Positions 11,901 to 26,900 of a DNA stretch of 64,000 nucleotides are shown here, piece by piece. Source of the DNA: Tomocerus qinae (lineage: Eukaryota > Arthropoda > Collembola > Entomobryomorpha > Tomoceridae); assembly GCA_020055645.1 (NCBI GenBank), contig CM034546.1, forward strand, positions 95,790,001 to 95,854,000, written 5' to 3'. Made by a program: the position numbers and the translations under genes. Positions within the stretch are counted from its first letter, which is position 1, and every line of letters starts with the position of its first letter. The notes beneath the pieces are model-generated. The model ran no database searches. It worked only from the letters and a program-made list of their open reading frames with translations, and was not told the DNA's origin.

Positions 11901-14900
11901 GTATTCTGTGGTGCAAAATATATATTATAGTGGAGAGTTGGATGGTAGATTAGGGTATTGAAATAATATTTAGCTGTACAGAGTTGCTACTTGGACTTAG
12001 TACTGTTATAGTGAAAAGTTTATTGTTAGCGAAGGTTATTATGAGAAACTTAGATGTAATACAAGTTCGCAGTTTGAAGGGTGACATGTTAACTTGCAAA
12101 GCAGCTCATGCAAATTCCCAGAGTTCATTTAATTTATCTACAAAGGTGCACTGCACGGAAAGAATACACATGCACTACAAATAGCTACATTAAGCTTAGA
12201 TAAGTAGAAAGTAATAAATAAGAAAAAATTCAGGCTAAGTGCGATTCTAAAGCATTAGTAAGTGGATACATAATAGTACGAAGTAATAATAAATTATATT
12301 CGTTTAAAATCCTAAGTTTACAATAGTGCTTTATGAATGTAGTTTTGTGTTAGAAGAATTGTTTGAAAATTATTTACAAAAGAGTAACCTTTTAAGTATT
12401 GTAGTATAACTACTAAATACAAATACTTAATACTTACACCTAATGCAACAATGACTATTAATCAAATACGTTTATTTTTGTTAGGTTACTTACGACCAAG
12501 ACTAGAAAATTATTGTATTAACTTTGCATTTGTTAATCAATTAAAGTAGTACACAATTTACCAGATTGATGCAAATTACTCTTCATTTAGTATTGGTGTA
12601 TGATGTACAACTAATTACGAAATAGAAAGCGTACAAGATTAGTTCGATACGGTATATAGAGACAGAAACAGAATAGACGAAGGATTCAATAATAAATACT
12701 TTAAACAGTGCTTCATATTTTATGGCCAAACCTACAAATTTTTAAAGAGAGCATACTACAGTAATAATTTTTAAACAAATACACTACATAATAAGATATA
12801 TCCTGGCCTGGCACTGTAAGGATGTCTAATGGTATAAGTGTAATAAGCTACTCATTGTTTTTGTGTTGGTATATTGTCTGATTAATTGTAAAGGCAAACG
12901 GTAAAGTAAGAATCTAAATTCAACTCTAATAACGCCTATCCCTGTATTGGAAAGTAGCAGAAGAGGAAGAGTGACGTCCTGTAGAAAACAAAGAAAACAG
13001 AAGACATCGCAATCAGAATTGATTATTAAGGATGAATGAGGGAATAGAAATTCAAGAAATATGAAACAAAATTCCTGTTTAATACTCCGCTACTTGCACT
13101 ACTATCTTCTGTTAATACAACAATTAGCCATTTTTAGCGTTAATCATCACAATGCGTATAAAACAGTTCTAAATATACTTCTTCTATTATTGCACTAATC
13201 ACCCGTTGATTTGTGACACGCTTTTGATAGAGTGCAGTATTATCTATACTTTTACAATAAAAGCTTATTTGCAACACTACAACTAATGATTTCAACCTAA
13301 TTTTGTTGCATATCTAAACTTAAATGGTAATCTTATTAAATCCGACATCAATTTCATTAGTTATATCTTTGCAAATATGAAATCGCAACAATATGCTAGC
13401 TCTGTGAGACCCACTCAAAATTCGTCTACTTTTTCTACACACGGGTAGTAAAATAAACAATATGTAATCCATAAACGGGTAGCCTGCTAATTGATTTTCA
13501 TAAAACTTGTTTCATTCTGTCAACAGATCTGCAATCTACATTACTGAATTTGAAAATTAAAAAGTAACTACAAATAACACAAGTAAAACTAACTCAATTT
13601 ATTTTGCTACTACAGTACATATTATTATATCTGCCCATTAGAAAATATGCTTTTCATGACACTGGAAGTTTTTGAAATAGAATTGGCTTTGAAATTTTGA
13701 CGATTAACCAGTAAGGTATAGTTTATAAGTATTACAGAGTTTGTAAAACCCAGCAGTTCATGCAAGCTGCAAATCTCAATTCACCCTACATCTTAAAAAA
13801 TCTATTTTGCGGAATCATGCAAAAACTAAAAGGTAGATTTTGGGTATTCCGTGCTGTCCTATGCGCAATTAGAAAAAGTACAAGTACATAGAAGGAATGT
13901 GCATAACTGCCAAATAACATTGCTTTAAGTGTGCAATAAAGTTTTAAAGCAACACACACGTAGATATATCATGCACTATGGAGAGAGAGAGGATATAAGA
14001 TTGCACAATTTTATTGTTCTCATGTTTTACTTGGCAATCTCATCATCTTATTGGTTAATGATGGGAATTCCCATGTTTTAGCAGTTGTAGAACAGATATC
14101 ATTAAGTTTAAATTGGATCCACAGTAAAACGGAATGCGAGAGAGAGAGGAAAGAAGGGGATATCATCAAAGTTAAAGTGGAGTTGAAGGTTCGAAAGATG
14201 ACGGAATTCAAAGCATAAAATAGTGATTTGCAGTTAAAAACTGTTTCAAGATAGTATGTTAGTGTCATAATTCAATTAAATGATGTACGTACCCTCGACG
14301 GAAACCTCAACATCGTCCAAAGAGCTGTGGACGTTGTTCAAGGTGAAATGTGCTGTTTTTCCTACGGGGGCTGCGGCTAAGCTCGGTCCGGTTACAACTA
14401 CTTGGCCTGGGTCAGCTGAAACGGTAGCAATAAAAGGGGAGCCCGGCACTGATTCTTTGTTAAACGTTACTGTAACAGTATGATCAACAGGTTCCAAAGG
14501 CACGAAGCTAACAGCAAAACGAGCTCCGCCTAAAGAATCATCCAAATTAGTATTTGAATTCCATTGTTTTATCGTTAGTATGCATCACATCAAAATAACG
14601 AGTATTTTATTGACCTTGAGGATGGACTTGAGTCGGAACATTTCTTCCTTTAGCCCCAATAGTAATTTCTAAGTTTCCCTCTCCAGCCTGCGAAGCATCA
14701 ACTGTGAATTGAATGCTTCTTCCTAAAGCTCCCCTTGGCACAGGACTGACATAAACTCTTTTGGCATCGTACGCCTTGGCTGTAAAAGGAGTGCCAGGAG
14801 CGGGGGAGCCATTGTGGTGAACAGTAATTGAATGAGGGCCAACTTCTCGAGGTGTGAATTCAGCAGTGAAGCCAGAACGAACGGAGCCGGACACTTTGAC

Positions 14901-17900
14901 GGGCAAATCTCCCGTGGGTCCTTTCACAGACACGGCCAATTCTGCAGAACTAGAGCCATCGACAGCAATGTGGAAACGAGATGTTTGATGGACAGGCACG
15001 AGTTCTAGGCCTGATAAAGATACAGCTACTTGACGAGTATCCGCCACTTGACAGATAATGGGACATCCGGGAATTGTCTCTCCGTTGAATTTTATATCTA
15101 TTGCATGGGGTTTAGATTGTTCTGGTGTGAATGACACAAGGCAGCAGCCACCGCCGAGTACCCGAACTTGATTAGGTAACTCCCCATCATTTATGGAAAT
15201 CTCTAGTTGGCCTTCTCCTGCTTGTGATGCGTCAACTGAAAAATTGTACAACAGAATTGAATTAGTCTTTGTTTTAAATCGTCACAAGTAATACTTGGTA
15301 TAATTATTAAATGTCACCTTTAAATTGGGCTGTTTGTCCGACAACACCAGGGGCTACATCCACCACTCGGATTAATGAAGAATTGTATACTTTAGCTACC
15401 ACTGAGAGTCGACGGCCGGCAATAATTACTTCGATCACATGAGTCCCCACATCCGATGGCGTAAACTCAAGAACAAATTGTCCACTTCCTTCTTCTAGTA
15501 ATCTGTAAGATAGCGGCTTCCTAGCAGGATCTGTATAAAATTAAGTTTTTCGTTAATTTTCTTTCGTTTTAGTTGACAGTTGAGTAATTGAGTAACTACA
15601 CTAGATAAATAGTATAGGTATATGTAATTCATTATTCACTCACTTGAAACTGTAACATCAACAGACTCTCGACTGAATCCGGGAGCACTGATTTCAAATG
15701 TAGCATTCTTTCCAAAACGTACATGACGGACAGGCTCCCCTTTGATCATCATGTAGTCCCCAGACTCTCCTTGACGGGTTTCTGTCGGCGGATCCATCAC
15801 GCCGTCAGCTTTGTCCATAACATTCACTCGCCACGGACTTCCTATAAAATCAAGAAAGACAGTCTTATTAAATGGCACGATTAAACCATACATAAGTAAT
15901 CATAATTCTACTATGTTTTTACTGATAAATACGATACGACTGTTTCTAATTCTGTGAGATGGCATACTGATTTAGTTGAAGGACAAGGATTGTGGTATTT
16001 TCATGAAAATTTCAATATTGATATAAAACGTGTTTGCTCTATTTACTAACTACCCCACTGTGTAGATAAAGGGTATCCGACAGTAGTATATTAGTGCAAT
16101 TTACAATGAATGTTAAGTTAAGTTGTATTTTATTCTGGGCAACAGAGAAGCGCTGTGAATTGTGTGAATCATTAAAAACATTACGATGATCGGAATAATA
16201 GACGAATGAATGAAGCCTAAAATGAATTGCTAGTCACAATCTGAGAATTCAAACCAAAATTGGGGATGTAAGACATTTTATGCACTTGCTTGTCTAGTTA
16301 ATTATCTAAAGTACAATGACATGCATACTTCATCAAATAATCAACAGGCTGGATGCAGTAATAATGAAATAAATCAACATATCCTTCTGTAAGAAGGCTT
16401 TTGCTATTATATTTGACACAGTTACCGTTCCATCACGCGTTCAGTTATATTCATATCATTAAAAGGATCTATAAAAACCGTAAACTCATTCACAGTCCTC
16501 TCAACATTATTATCACATGAGTTTTCCGTCCAAGTAATTTCAATGTACATAATAGTGACATTATAAATATGTGCATGGGGTAATAGATCTAATTGTGTGA
16601 GTATTGCCACAGTAAACTACGTCGCATAATAGGATGCTGCGTGTGGTTATCTGTCTTCGTATTTAGTCGTAGAGGATGAATGAGCTTCAACAGTTACATA
16701 AATGCAGCAACCACTTCCATAAATACATGTACACATTATGTCCTGCTAGCAAAACAAGGTTTACCTAATCAAAAATAATACTTAGACAAGATATTTAGCG
16801 TTTCTTCCTTGTCAGGAGGCTGTCTAAAGGCGATAAAATCTATTCCATATTAAATTCATTGTGTAATTCTCCTCGAGATATTATTTATATCTACAGGATA
16901 CATTTTCATTCTACTTGTGCATTATTATTGCTTTCTTCTAAGATATGTGTGCAGATTTGCATTAGGCAGTACTCCACGACATCAGCAGTTACATTCCTGT
17001 TGTTATCACCCTTAATTACACGTATGACATTCCAATGGTTCATTTATTATCCTCTACACGTCAACCTTAGTCAAGTCTAACCATGCCAAGCCTGTTTCTT
17101 CTTCTTTCCTTCGAATCCTGACTACTGCGACTGGACTGAATTGGCATAGGTACACAATACACTACTTCTTCCCTCTTGACTCTCAAAGTCAATGCCAAAG
17201 TCAAATTTTTTTATAAATGCCTACCTACCCAGTTATGCAGTATTACGTATCGTTCCAATGCAAAGAGAATTATGCGAAACAAAGAGGCAAAGGTCCCGTT
17301 GTGAAACCCTGACCAATCAAACACAAAATACAGATACAAACTGATACGCTGCCAAGACAAGACAACATTTGCAATCAAACATTCACAACTCGAGATGAGA
17401 AATTGAAAGGAACTAGCTTGTAGTCTCAACAGATACAGTTTAATTGTCCTTTAGTTCACGTCTACTTACATTTAGTATTAACAAAACTCAGTGTCAATAT
17501 AACGCTTACACATTATACTCATCTCGTTAAATACATAACACAAATTGTGCAATTCTGTAGGTATTTGTGTTAGTTAATCTTAGCATCAGCATTGCGCATT
17601 AATTTCCTTTTAGCTGGAATTTTTAAGTCATTAATGCCGAAGAAACTTCACTTGTTCAATGAAAATATTTACTGTCCTAATGAAAACAGATGTAAATTAT
17701 GGACATCACTATTATGGGATATTAACGATGAGTAAAAATTGACTTTTGAAAAAGTGCGTAGCGGTTAAAGATAATTATAAAAAAATGCAATTCATTGCAA
17801 ATGTAAAAGGAAAAAATTTCCCCTGAGCTTTTTTAGTTTGAATAAGAAATCACCAATCTTACGATTTTCCGATGAATGATAAGATGCAGTGATGATGTTA

Positions 17901-20900
17901 AACTTCTGTTTGCTTTTCATTTGTCCGAACGCACAATGGAAAGAATAACAAAAAGGAATTTGGCGATCCAGCCAATTCATCCTTACAAAGAAAATTCATT
18001 GAAAGAAGGCAAAAAACTCAAATCAATAGCCATCGTTGAAAAGAATTGGAATGCATTGATCTGCAGATGTGTGATGTAGTTTGTGTCATCACATCAGTCA
18101 TTTAGTAATCTGTGTAGTACAGATATTATGCAGTTGAGTAAGTAGGTGGATAGAAACCACAGAGAGAGATGATAACGCATCTCAAATGTAAATATATGTT
18201 AATGTTGTGTAGCTGATGTTTACTCTGATCTGCTAGTAAATAAAAGGACGGACTACAAAGAAAGATGATGATACGGGATAAATAAGTACGTACCATAATG
18301 AATAGAAGCAAATGATTTCCTGCATTCCTACTTACCTTACTGTAATGTGAGTGGTTTGGTTTTGGTTAGCCAGGCTAGGCCAAACCAACTACCAAGTGTA
18401 ATCTAATGTGTGCCTTTGCATATAAAGTGGTATGATGTTCGCAATTAATGTTGAACGAAGGAGCTATAATAACATCTCGACGCTACTTTTTGCACCATGG
18501 AAGGAAATTGCATTTAAACCAAAAGAGATGATCTGCTGCTGTTTGTGAGGTAAGAAGACAATCTATCTTTTCCATACATTCCAATCATCTCTTGCATTTA
18601 TGAATGAATTTCTAAACAGGTAACCAAATTACGTGTCATCAATTTAAATACACAGCGTATCTGCGTTTCTCCTTAATCCTATTTTGCACAGTGACAAAAA
18701 ATTACATTCTTGAGGCATTCTTACAAGACAATTATGTCCTATACCACATTTAGAACAGCCTTAAGCTTGGAATTTAGTTCATGTACCATAAATATACAAT
18801 ATAGTACAGCATAACTGTACAGTTAATATTATTGCTAAACATCAAATCACATCTTCTATTGTTCAAAGTCCTAATGTAATTTTCGTATGCAATGCAAAGC
18901 ATAATAATTTATGAGTCAGTATTAGCATTCTTCCAAGCAGTCGTTTCGCATTGAATTTATTGGTGAAGCGAAATCAATCCACAGACTACACACACGTAGT
19001 GCATAATATGAGTTGAAGAATATCTAATAAATTCCTGTTGAAAACTCTGATTCGTAATGAAATGCGACATGCCAAAACAAGTCATAAGGAAACGGAGCAA
19101 AAATGCCGACGATGGGGCTAGACTACACATGCACAATACACAAGTATGCTCTGTTTTGCCAAGTGGCCTGTTATGTATATTGTCGATACTATCAGAGATG
19201 AGTATGAAGAAGAGATATACTTGGAAGTAATGCGTAGTATCTAGTGAGTGGATGCCAGGACATTACAGAGACGATAAGAGATTTGTAAAAGGTAAACTAA
19301 CGACAAGTAAGACTAAGACAAGGTAACATCCTATGCAAGTAGTAATACCACAGCGGGGCAATGTAACGGTACACCCTGACAAAACCCTTTGGGCACCTTT
19401 GCATATAATTATTAGTAGAGCCAAAGCTTTCTAACATGATCTACGCTCTTCATTGCTGTCTCTTTAAACCCAGAGAATTGTATTGAATCCGTTTTATACG
19501 AAGGATATGGATAACAGCAATCTACAACCTACAGCAATGCTATATTCGATTTCACAATATCTATATGAATAAGTTGCACTATATGTACATTTTCCATTAA
19601 CCCACCCCATAGCAGTGCTGAAGGTAGAAGGAGTAAATATAAAAATATACGAACATGGGCATTTTCATAGGAGGCAGGAACAGAGTGGAGTTTATAAGGT
19701 GAACATCTACTAACCAATTGTAGCTACATGTCGTTTACTTACAGGTATAAGGGACTTGACATAGCTAGACGATAAAATGAATATGTAAGGCAGGTAGGAA
19801 AAGTTGACTAGTTGAAGTGTATGAATCATATGAATAAGTACAAGTACATTATATCTTTGAAATACAAGTTTCCTCTCGTGTATTACAATGTAGAAGAGTA
19901 TCATATCATAGATATAGCTAGCTATAATGTCAGAAGAATGTAAAAGTATTTATTCGTGATGCGAGATTGCGATTCTTGTAGTGGGCTTGGTCTCTATGAC
20001 TAATATTTTATAAGTTTTACGTTGTAGCATGGCCTGGGATCATGTTGCTGGTTGCCTGACCAAGTATTGCCTACTCAATTCTTAACCCCAAGTACTAAAG
20101 TCAAGTCAAAAAGACAGCTAGACAGGATATGAGACTAATAAATGGAAAAGAGACCAGAGAGCAACAGTAGTAATTATTTTCGTCATTTGATTATCCGTGG
20201 TGAGTTTATAGAATTATAACAAAGACTAGTTTATACCAATAACATTAACAGAAGAAAGCTACCAACACTCTAGGCAATAAAAGGAAATCAAGAGCAAATT
20301 ATGTATGTTCTCGTTTTTCGTTTTTCCGACCATTCTTGCCACTGCACCACGTACACACATCCCTTTCATATAAATGCATAATGTGATCTATGGTCTAGAC
20401 GCACTCTTTGGCATTTCCTGTTTAATGTGATCCAGAATGTCTGCATTTGCACTCAAAATAATTGAAAAAACACATTGGCAAAAAAATAAAACTAGTCTGA
20501 GTGAAAAGCTCAATTCTTAACCTACAACTACATTATGTTTTTATATAGCCCTTGACTTACAGCAATTAAGACTAATAATTAGGGCATAGACAGTCTTGCT
20601 ATTACTAGAGTCATTGACTAAGGAAACTATAGAGTACACATGTGTAAGGAAATGAAGTGAATTTTAATTAGAGTGCTACTGTGTGTGGTGAGACATGGCA
20701 TTATTCAACTACTACAGATAATAATATTTGAGACACTTTCGAAAACTTGTTGTGCGAGAGAAAACCAGAATTGTCAATTTCCTCAGTCATCAACGCATCT
20801 GCACAGCTTCAAATAAGTCTCATTCATAGATGTAGTCTTCTACAACTACAGACATACACTAATATACTATTACACTTAATTATACTTTGTGCGAATGTAA

Positions 20901-23900
20901 ACTACACGTACTTATACAAACTGGCTACGTATTGAAAATGCAATTCCTTCCCAAAGAGTTTAATAAGCTTGGATTAATATTTTACTAGGTAGACCTTCAC
21001 CTTATTGTTGTTTGTTGCAATGCAAGTGCAATTAATACCCAATTTACAAGATTGTTAACGAGCCGAGATAAACATATAAAATACACGTATGTAGTTATAG
21101 GATTACCTACAATTTGAAATTGGAAACAAAATGTAAGCCAGGAAAAATTAGAGAAAGATTTACAATGCATTTGCCATTTATCCTAAGCTAGTGCTACATC
21201 CGTGGTTTACAACAATGAAAGGTGCACACGTATAATTAGAAGGGATACTATGGTATTTAGTAGGTGTGATTTAATTCAGCTGTTAATGCAATAGGTACAC
21301 ATGAGACTGACAAAGATTCACATTAACCATTAGAAAGAGTGAGGGGAACGATAAGGTTAGCAGGTTAGACAGACCTCATTTTTATTTACCTTTCCAAATG
21401 GTACGGAGTGACTTAGATAAAAGGAAAACATGAGTTAAATACATATTTTCGCCTATTCATCTGACTGACATGAGGAAAGAGGCAAACATTCCTGAACTAC
21501 CCAAAACAAGAACACAAGAAACTCATTGAGAACGAGCGTAGTGCAAGGCGAGATAAATATTAAATGTTTAATGCTGCCTTTTAACTCTTTAACTATGACT
21601 TGAGTCTCATTCTCGTCGCAAAAAAGTGGGTTGCATTTTCTGCTCCTTGCTCATCCTCAGTCGTAAACTAATAAGCGTTGTTTGCTCTCTGTGTTTTCTA
21701 TATGTACATAAATGATTGCGTTAATCTTAAGCACCTATCGACTTGCACTTACACATGATGATTAGATATGTACACAAATAAATACTAAATAACTAAGACG
21801 ATCTTTTAACAATAGCTATACAAACGAGCCGTTGTTTGATAATTTCAGATTCGACGAGCATATAAAATAGTGAAAAGAGTCTTATCTCCTAGTATCTCTA
21901 TAAAATATGACTACAATCAAACGAAATGAAATGCAATGGGTTTTTAATGTATTACTTTTCCTTATAACGAGCCTACACATTTGTTTCATCCTCTACAGAG
22001 TTCATCCAATCCTTTTCAATATGATAGACATTCTTTAGCATATCCTGAATTGACTCAACTTTGCCAAGATCAAGTCAAGACTGATGAAGGTTGAGATGGG
22101 AGTAGAGTTAAAACTACTACATACAACTACTTAAATAGTAGAACGTACATAATTAAAATAAATTGGTTCATTCCTTCCATCCGTATCGATTTGGTACTTT
22201 CTTTGATAGGTATAGGTAGAGATGCAAAATACAATAGTGATGCATATACATGAGGCAAGGGATATTATCATTTTTTATTAATCTTTTCTCTCATCTTTGC
22301 ATTGTCTTATGTTTAGTGTGTTGTGGCCCACTCCTAATCGCAAGAGTTCGTGCTTAATCTCAATAGTAAACAGAAACACTTGCATTTGCACTGCATTGAT
22401 TCCACGGACGTGTACACTCAGACCCAGTACGTGTGTACTTGAAATACCTTGGAGCAATAAAAATGACTTGTAATTTGTAGTGGAATTACAATTGAATACA
22501 ATAGACAAATATGCAATGCTAAGGACAGACTGTGTAAATATACTAAACACGGAGGCCGAGGACTGCCCATGCATAAACATAATCCATTGCTAAATCACCT
22601 CAAGCTAACACAAGCCTAAATTACATTCGTATCTTAACACAGATTTGTTATTTACCTGTACAATACAGGACAATGAAGTATAATAATATGCATCCAACTG
22701 TACATACTATAATAAGCTGTAATTTCAAATCTGCAGCTATACATAAATCGAGTGTAAACACAATAAGACTCAAAGATACAAACACCCAGATACTACTAAG
22801 ATAGCTAACTATGTTTCACAAAGGAATGAATTGCCCTTTACCTTGTACTCACAAACCTTTTTAAATAGCTCTATGCATAATGCGATATACGGAAGATGTA
22901 ATTCCGTTTGTAAATGAAGTGCATTACATATGCGTATACAACCTGAACCTACATACACAAAAAATGTAGAGTAGGAAAATGAAAGACGAACAATGAAAAG
23001 ATTCTTCCGGAAGAAATCTTGGAATGCGTGAGCCAAAACTAGGTCTCTCTTCACCTGTGTCGATTTAAATAGCCAAAAGGCTATATTTAACAAATTGAAA
23101 CATAGAAACACATAAGTAAGGCTGAACTAACGTCCCAACGACAATGATGGATAATCCAGTGATACTTTGTAATCCTAAGTAAATATCAATTTGAATAGCT
23201 ACTTTAATGGTCTTAAGTACTTTCAGTTGTCTCTGGCCTACCTTGCAGGGATTAGATTGCATTAGAATGCATTTAATGTACCTGAACCTAAGTTAACGTG
23301 AAATTGCTCACGTATTACATGCAATCAGTGACTCGACTCCATTTCGGTTGGCATCTTTCCTCAATTACACTTTTACAAACTTGTAAATGCTTCAATTTAT
23401 TTAGGTATGACGCTTCGAGAAAAGCAGAGCACTAATAATCCACCACAAATGTACACACAATTACTACTTTTCTTTGGTGAATTGTTATGCTTTAATGTAG
23501 ATTTTTGCACACAAAGTATCTCTATCTAAGCAAACCAATATTATACATAGAATCTTCATTTGACTCCTGCTGCGAGATTCTCTAATAAAATAACAAGAGC
23601 GTAAAATTACTATGAAAATTACTCATCAAATCATACTTATGTACATTAATGAACCAATTCAACAATACACACATAAATCCATACTAACTAGTGGTCTGAT
23701 TAGTTATGATTGCAATTTAAAGGAAAGTAAGCAGAGCAAAATAGAGGAAAAGCGTCGCAACCAACTGCAACGTGGTTCCTTCTGATTGAGATTTTAACTC
23801 TTATAGGAAATTATCAACTGACATGACAAAAGGGAAAAGCATTTTTGACAAGCCGCAGACTACAGGCTAGAAGAGCAAGAAACAAGACACACTCAATTGC

Positions 23901-26900
23901 ACCCACATAGCACGGTTTACTTTTCACTCCGTTCTTCATGTACTGTAAGGATTGTGTATGAAGAGAGAGAGAGAGCCTTTAATTCTAAATTATGGACATA
24001 CTGGTAAATTCAATTTCATATTTCAGCGATTCTTTCGCTATAGAATCGTGTCGGTGTAGCTTTATAGGAATTAAACGTTTGTGGTATTCCTATACAAACA
24101 CTGTGATATTTGCTTTTGTGAAAATTATATATTACAATTCATATCTGTAGTCAGTTCCTCTGATAATAATGTATATCATGTGCACAGAGATTTCTACCAT
24201 AGATAGTTTAATTTAGCATAACACAATGGAAAATGCGTTAGCTCTGGAATGACTCGTAATTCTCTATCTACTTACGGTTACCCATAAACAAGCTTCTGAT
24301 TTTCGTGTCATGTTCTCCCTTGCCTAAGGATTTATCTACGAATTAAAAGTTAAGTCGCTCGCAGAATACAATGGGAACTCACCTGCATTTTCCCACGGAA
24401 ATGCTCTCTATCATCATAAAAACGTGGTAATGCAAGGAATCCCTATTAAATGCTTTGACACTAACTAGTACTCCTTAGTCAGTACAAATATATTAATATT
24501 CTAAGTATAGGAGAGAATGACTAGCTAGAGATTTAACTAACTCACTTCAAAGAATTCACCTAACACTTACTGTCAAGTGTGGAAATTTATTTTCCTTTGT
24601 ACTAAACCATAGTACACAACCGCAAAGGTGCATTTCTAAATTTATTAATTCTTTCTACCTATTATTTACTAACAACACTAACAAACGCATATTAACTCAA
24701 CTATTAGGTACGTTCAGTATATCTAAAGTACTAACACACATTTTTGACCTAGTAAAATATGACTACACAATGCAATTACAATTCTCATTCTAATACTATG
24801 ACATTTACAATTACTTATCGCTATTCACATCACCACGACTCTTTCCACTGACTCTAGTTTATATTCGTACACTACATAATAAAAGAAACATATAAGCCAA
24901 GGCATTTGTTTACAGCGCACTACTGTTAAGTGAGCTTGTTGATAAGAAACTTTTCTCATTGTCAATTGTCTTTCTATCTTTCTTATCATTCATCGCAACT
25001 CTTTTCTATCACTCAACAATAATAAAATCATTTGCATGTTACAGGGAACAGAGAAAACCACTAGAAAAGAACAAATCGGTGACTTGTGTTGACTTCTTAT
25101 CACAATATCCCACATCCTTAATTACATTTTATTACAAAAGTTATAGAAGTTACATTTACAGATAAGTCTACATACTTGATTAACTTGAGACTTTCTATTG
25201 GATATTATTAAGTATTAGAGAGGGATTAGGCGATTAGTAGTGTCTCTTTTACTTCGCCGATGTAATGTTGCAAATGTACTTCGTAATCTTTAATGTGCGA
25301 TATATTTTTATGCAATGGGCCACCTTATTTATTACAATTAAACTATTATCACTTCATGCATCTACCTCTTGAGGACGTCGACTTGGAAATACTCTTACAG
25401 ATAGCAATTTCATATCTTTCTGCAAGGTGAACATTGAAATTGAAATAAATAGCTTTAACTAGGTACTCATTTTCTGTCAATTAAACAATTCTAAACAGCT
25501 CAAGTTTCGGATTCTAAAGTATCAATCAAATATTTTTAGAGAGATTAAAGATTATCCATTATGATATTACAACATCTAACTTTCAATCATCAAAAACAAA
25601 AACCTGTGACCTCTACGGTCATTAATAATGCCATAACTGTTACTTAACCTACCACTTAAACAGTCTCACAAAAATCAAAATATCTATTTATAATAGACTT
25701 TCACAAAAACTTATTACACCTGAGATTTTCACATGCATTTCTAAATAGGTCTATAATAGTGCAATGATATAATCATAAATCACGATTGTTCTATATACCA
25801 AAGGTTAAAGTATTATTATCAGCAAGAGTACAGATCATTTATAAATGCCATTAGTATGTAGAAAATAATTTACCTGGAAAAATGACTTAGATGTAATTGA
25901 ACTGAATTTTTGAGATTTCACTACAATGAACTGTAATTGCATGAAAATATACAAAGGAAGAGGAAACATGGTTTAAATTATTTAACAGAGCAGTGAGCAA
26001 TCCGTTCCTTACTCTAAACTATTCACTACATTTATTTTTGTTTCCTGTCAAATAGAGACAGCGTCTCATCTATACTCATCCCTTCAAGACATGCCGGTCT
26101 ATCTCGTTTGACATTTTATAGAAGAAGAAGCTCTAAATATTCTATATTATGCAGTGCTGAGGAAAAAAAATTAATTTATCATCATAATATACCTTGCTTA
26201 AACCAGAATCCTCTGATCGCCAACAGTAGAGCTCCAAAGGGTTGGAAATAAATTAACTTTACAGAACATTAGGGAACTTAACAATAGTTGGTACAAGACA
26301 AGTAAATTACTACAATTGGAGTTCACAAGTATTTATGGTCTACTACTGCAGAATGGAAAGATATTTATTCAAGGGAGGAATTTATTAAATGAACCCTTTT
26401 CTTGTCTAGTCCATTTATCTAAATACATATAATATTGTTTGTATACAACAGGTAGCCGCTAGACGAGGCAAAACGCAGAGGACTAGATTCAAGAAAAGAT
26501 GAACGGGAAAATCTTTGTTTGGAGGCATGTTTACATTTCATTTTAAGTAGGTTTAGAACCATTTCCATTCATTTGCTCTATTTTCGTGTAGTTTACATAA
26601 ACCTAGCTCTATGAAAATATTCTTGAATTTCTCTTGGAGACTTCAATGACCTAATGACAACGATGATAGTAATAATCTGTGCATTCTGGTCTATATTACA
26701 ACCAATTTACTATTTAACGCTATTAAATGACATAAATGAATCTAGTTTCCAGCACTCAATCATATTAATGAATATAATGAGGAGCATAGAAAATCTTTCA
26801 TAACCTAAGTACTTTCTGACATGCTATCTTTCAGAATCATCAATGCTAATTCATCACCTTCTTTTGAATTTTAAACTATAAGTATATCAAAAATCAATTG

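Noticed and set aside
22278..23111. Two open frames of about 100 codons on the minus strand
   Set aside because: Located in the 15.5-kb intron. They show no conserved pattern, and the surrounding sequence has no coding bias or matching splice sites.
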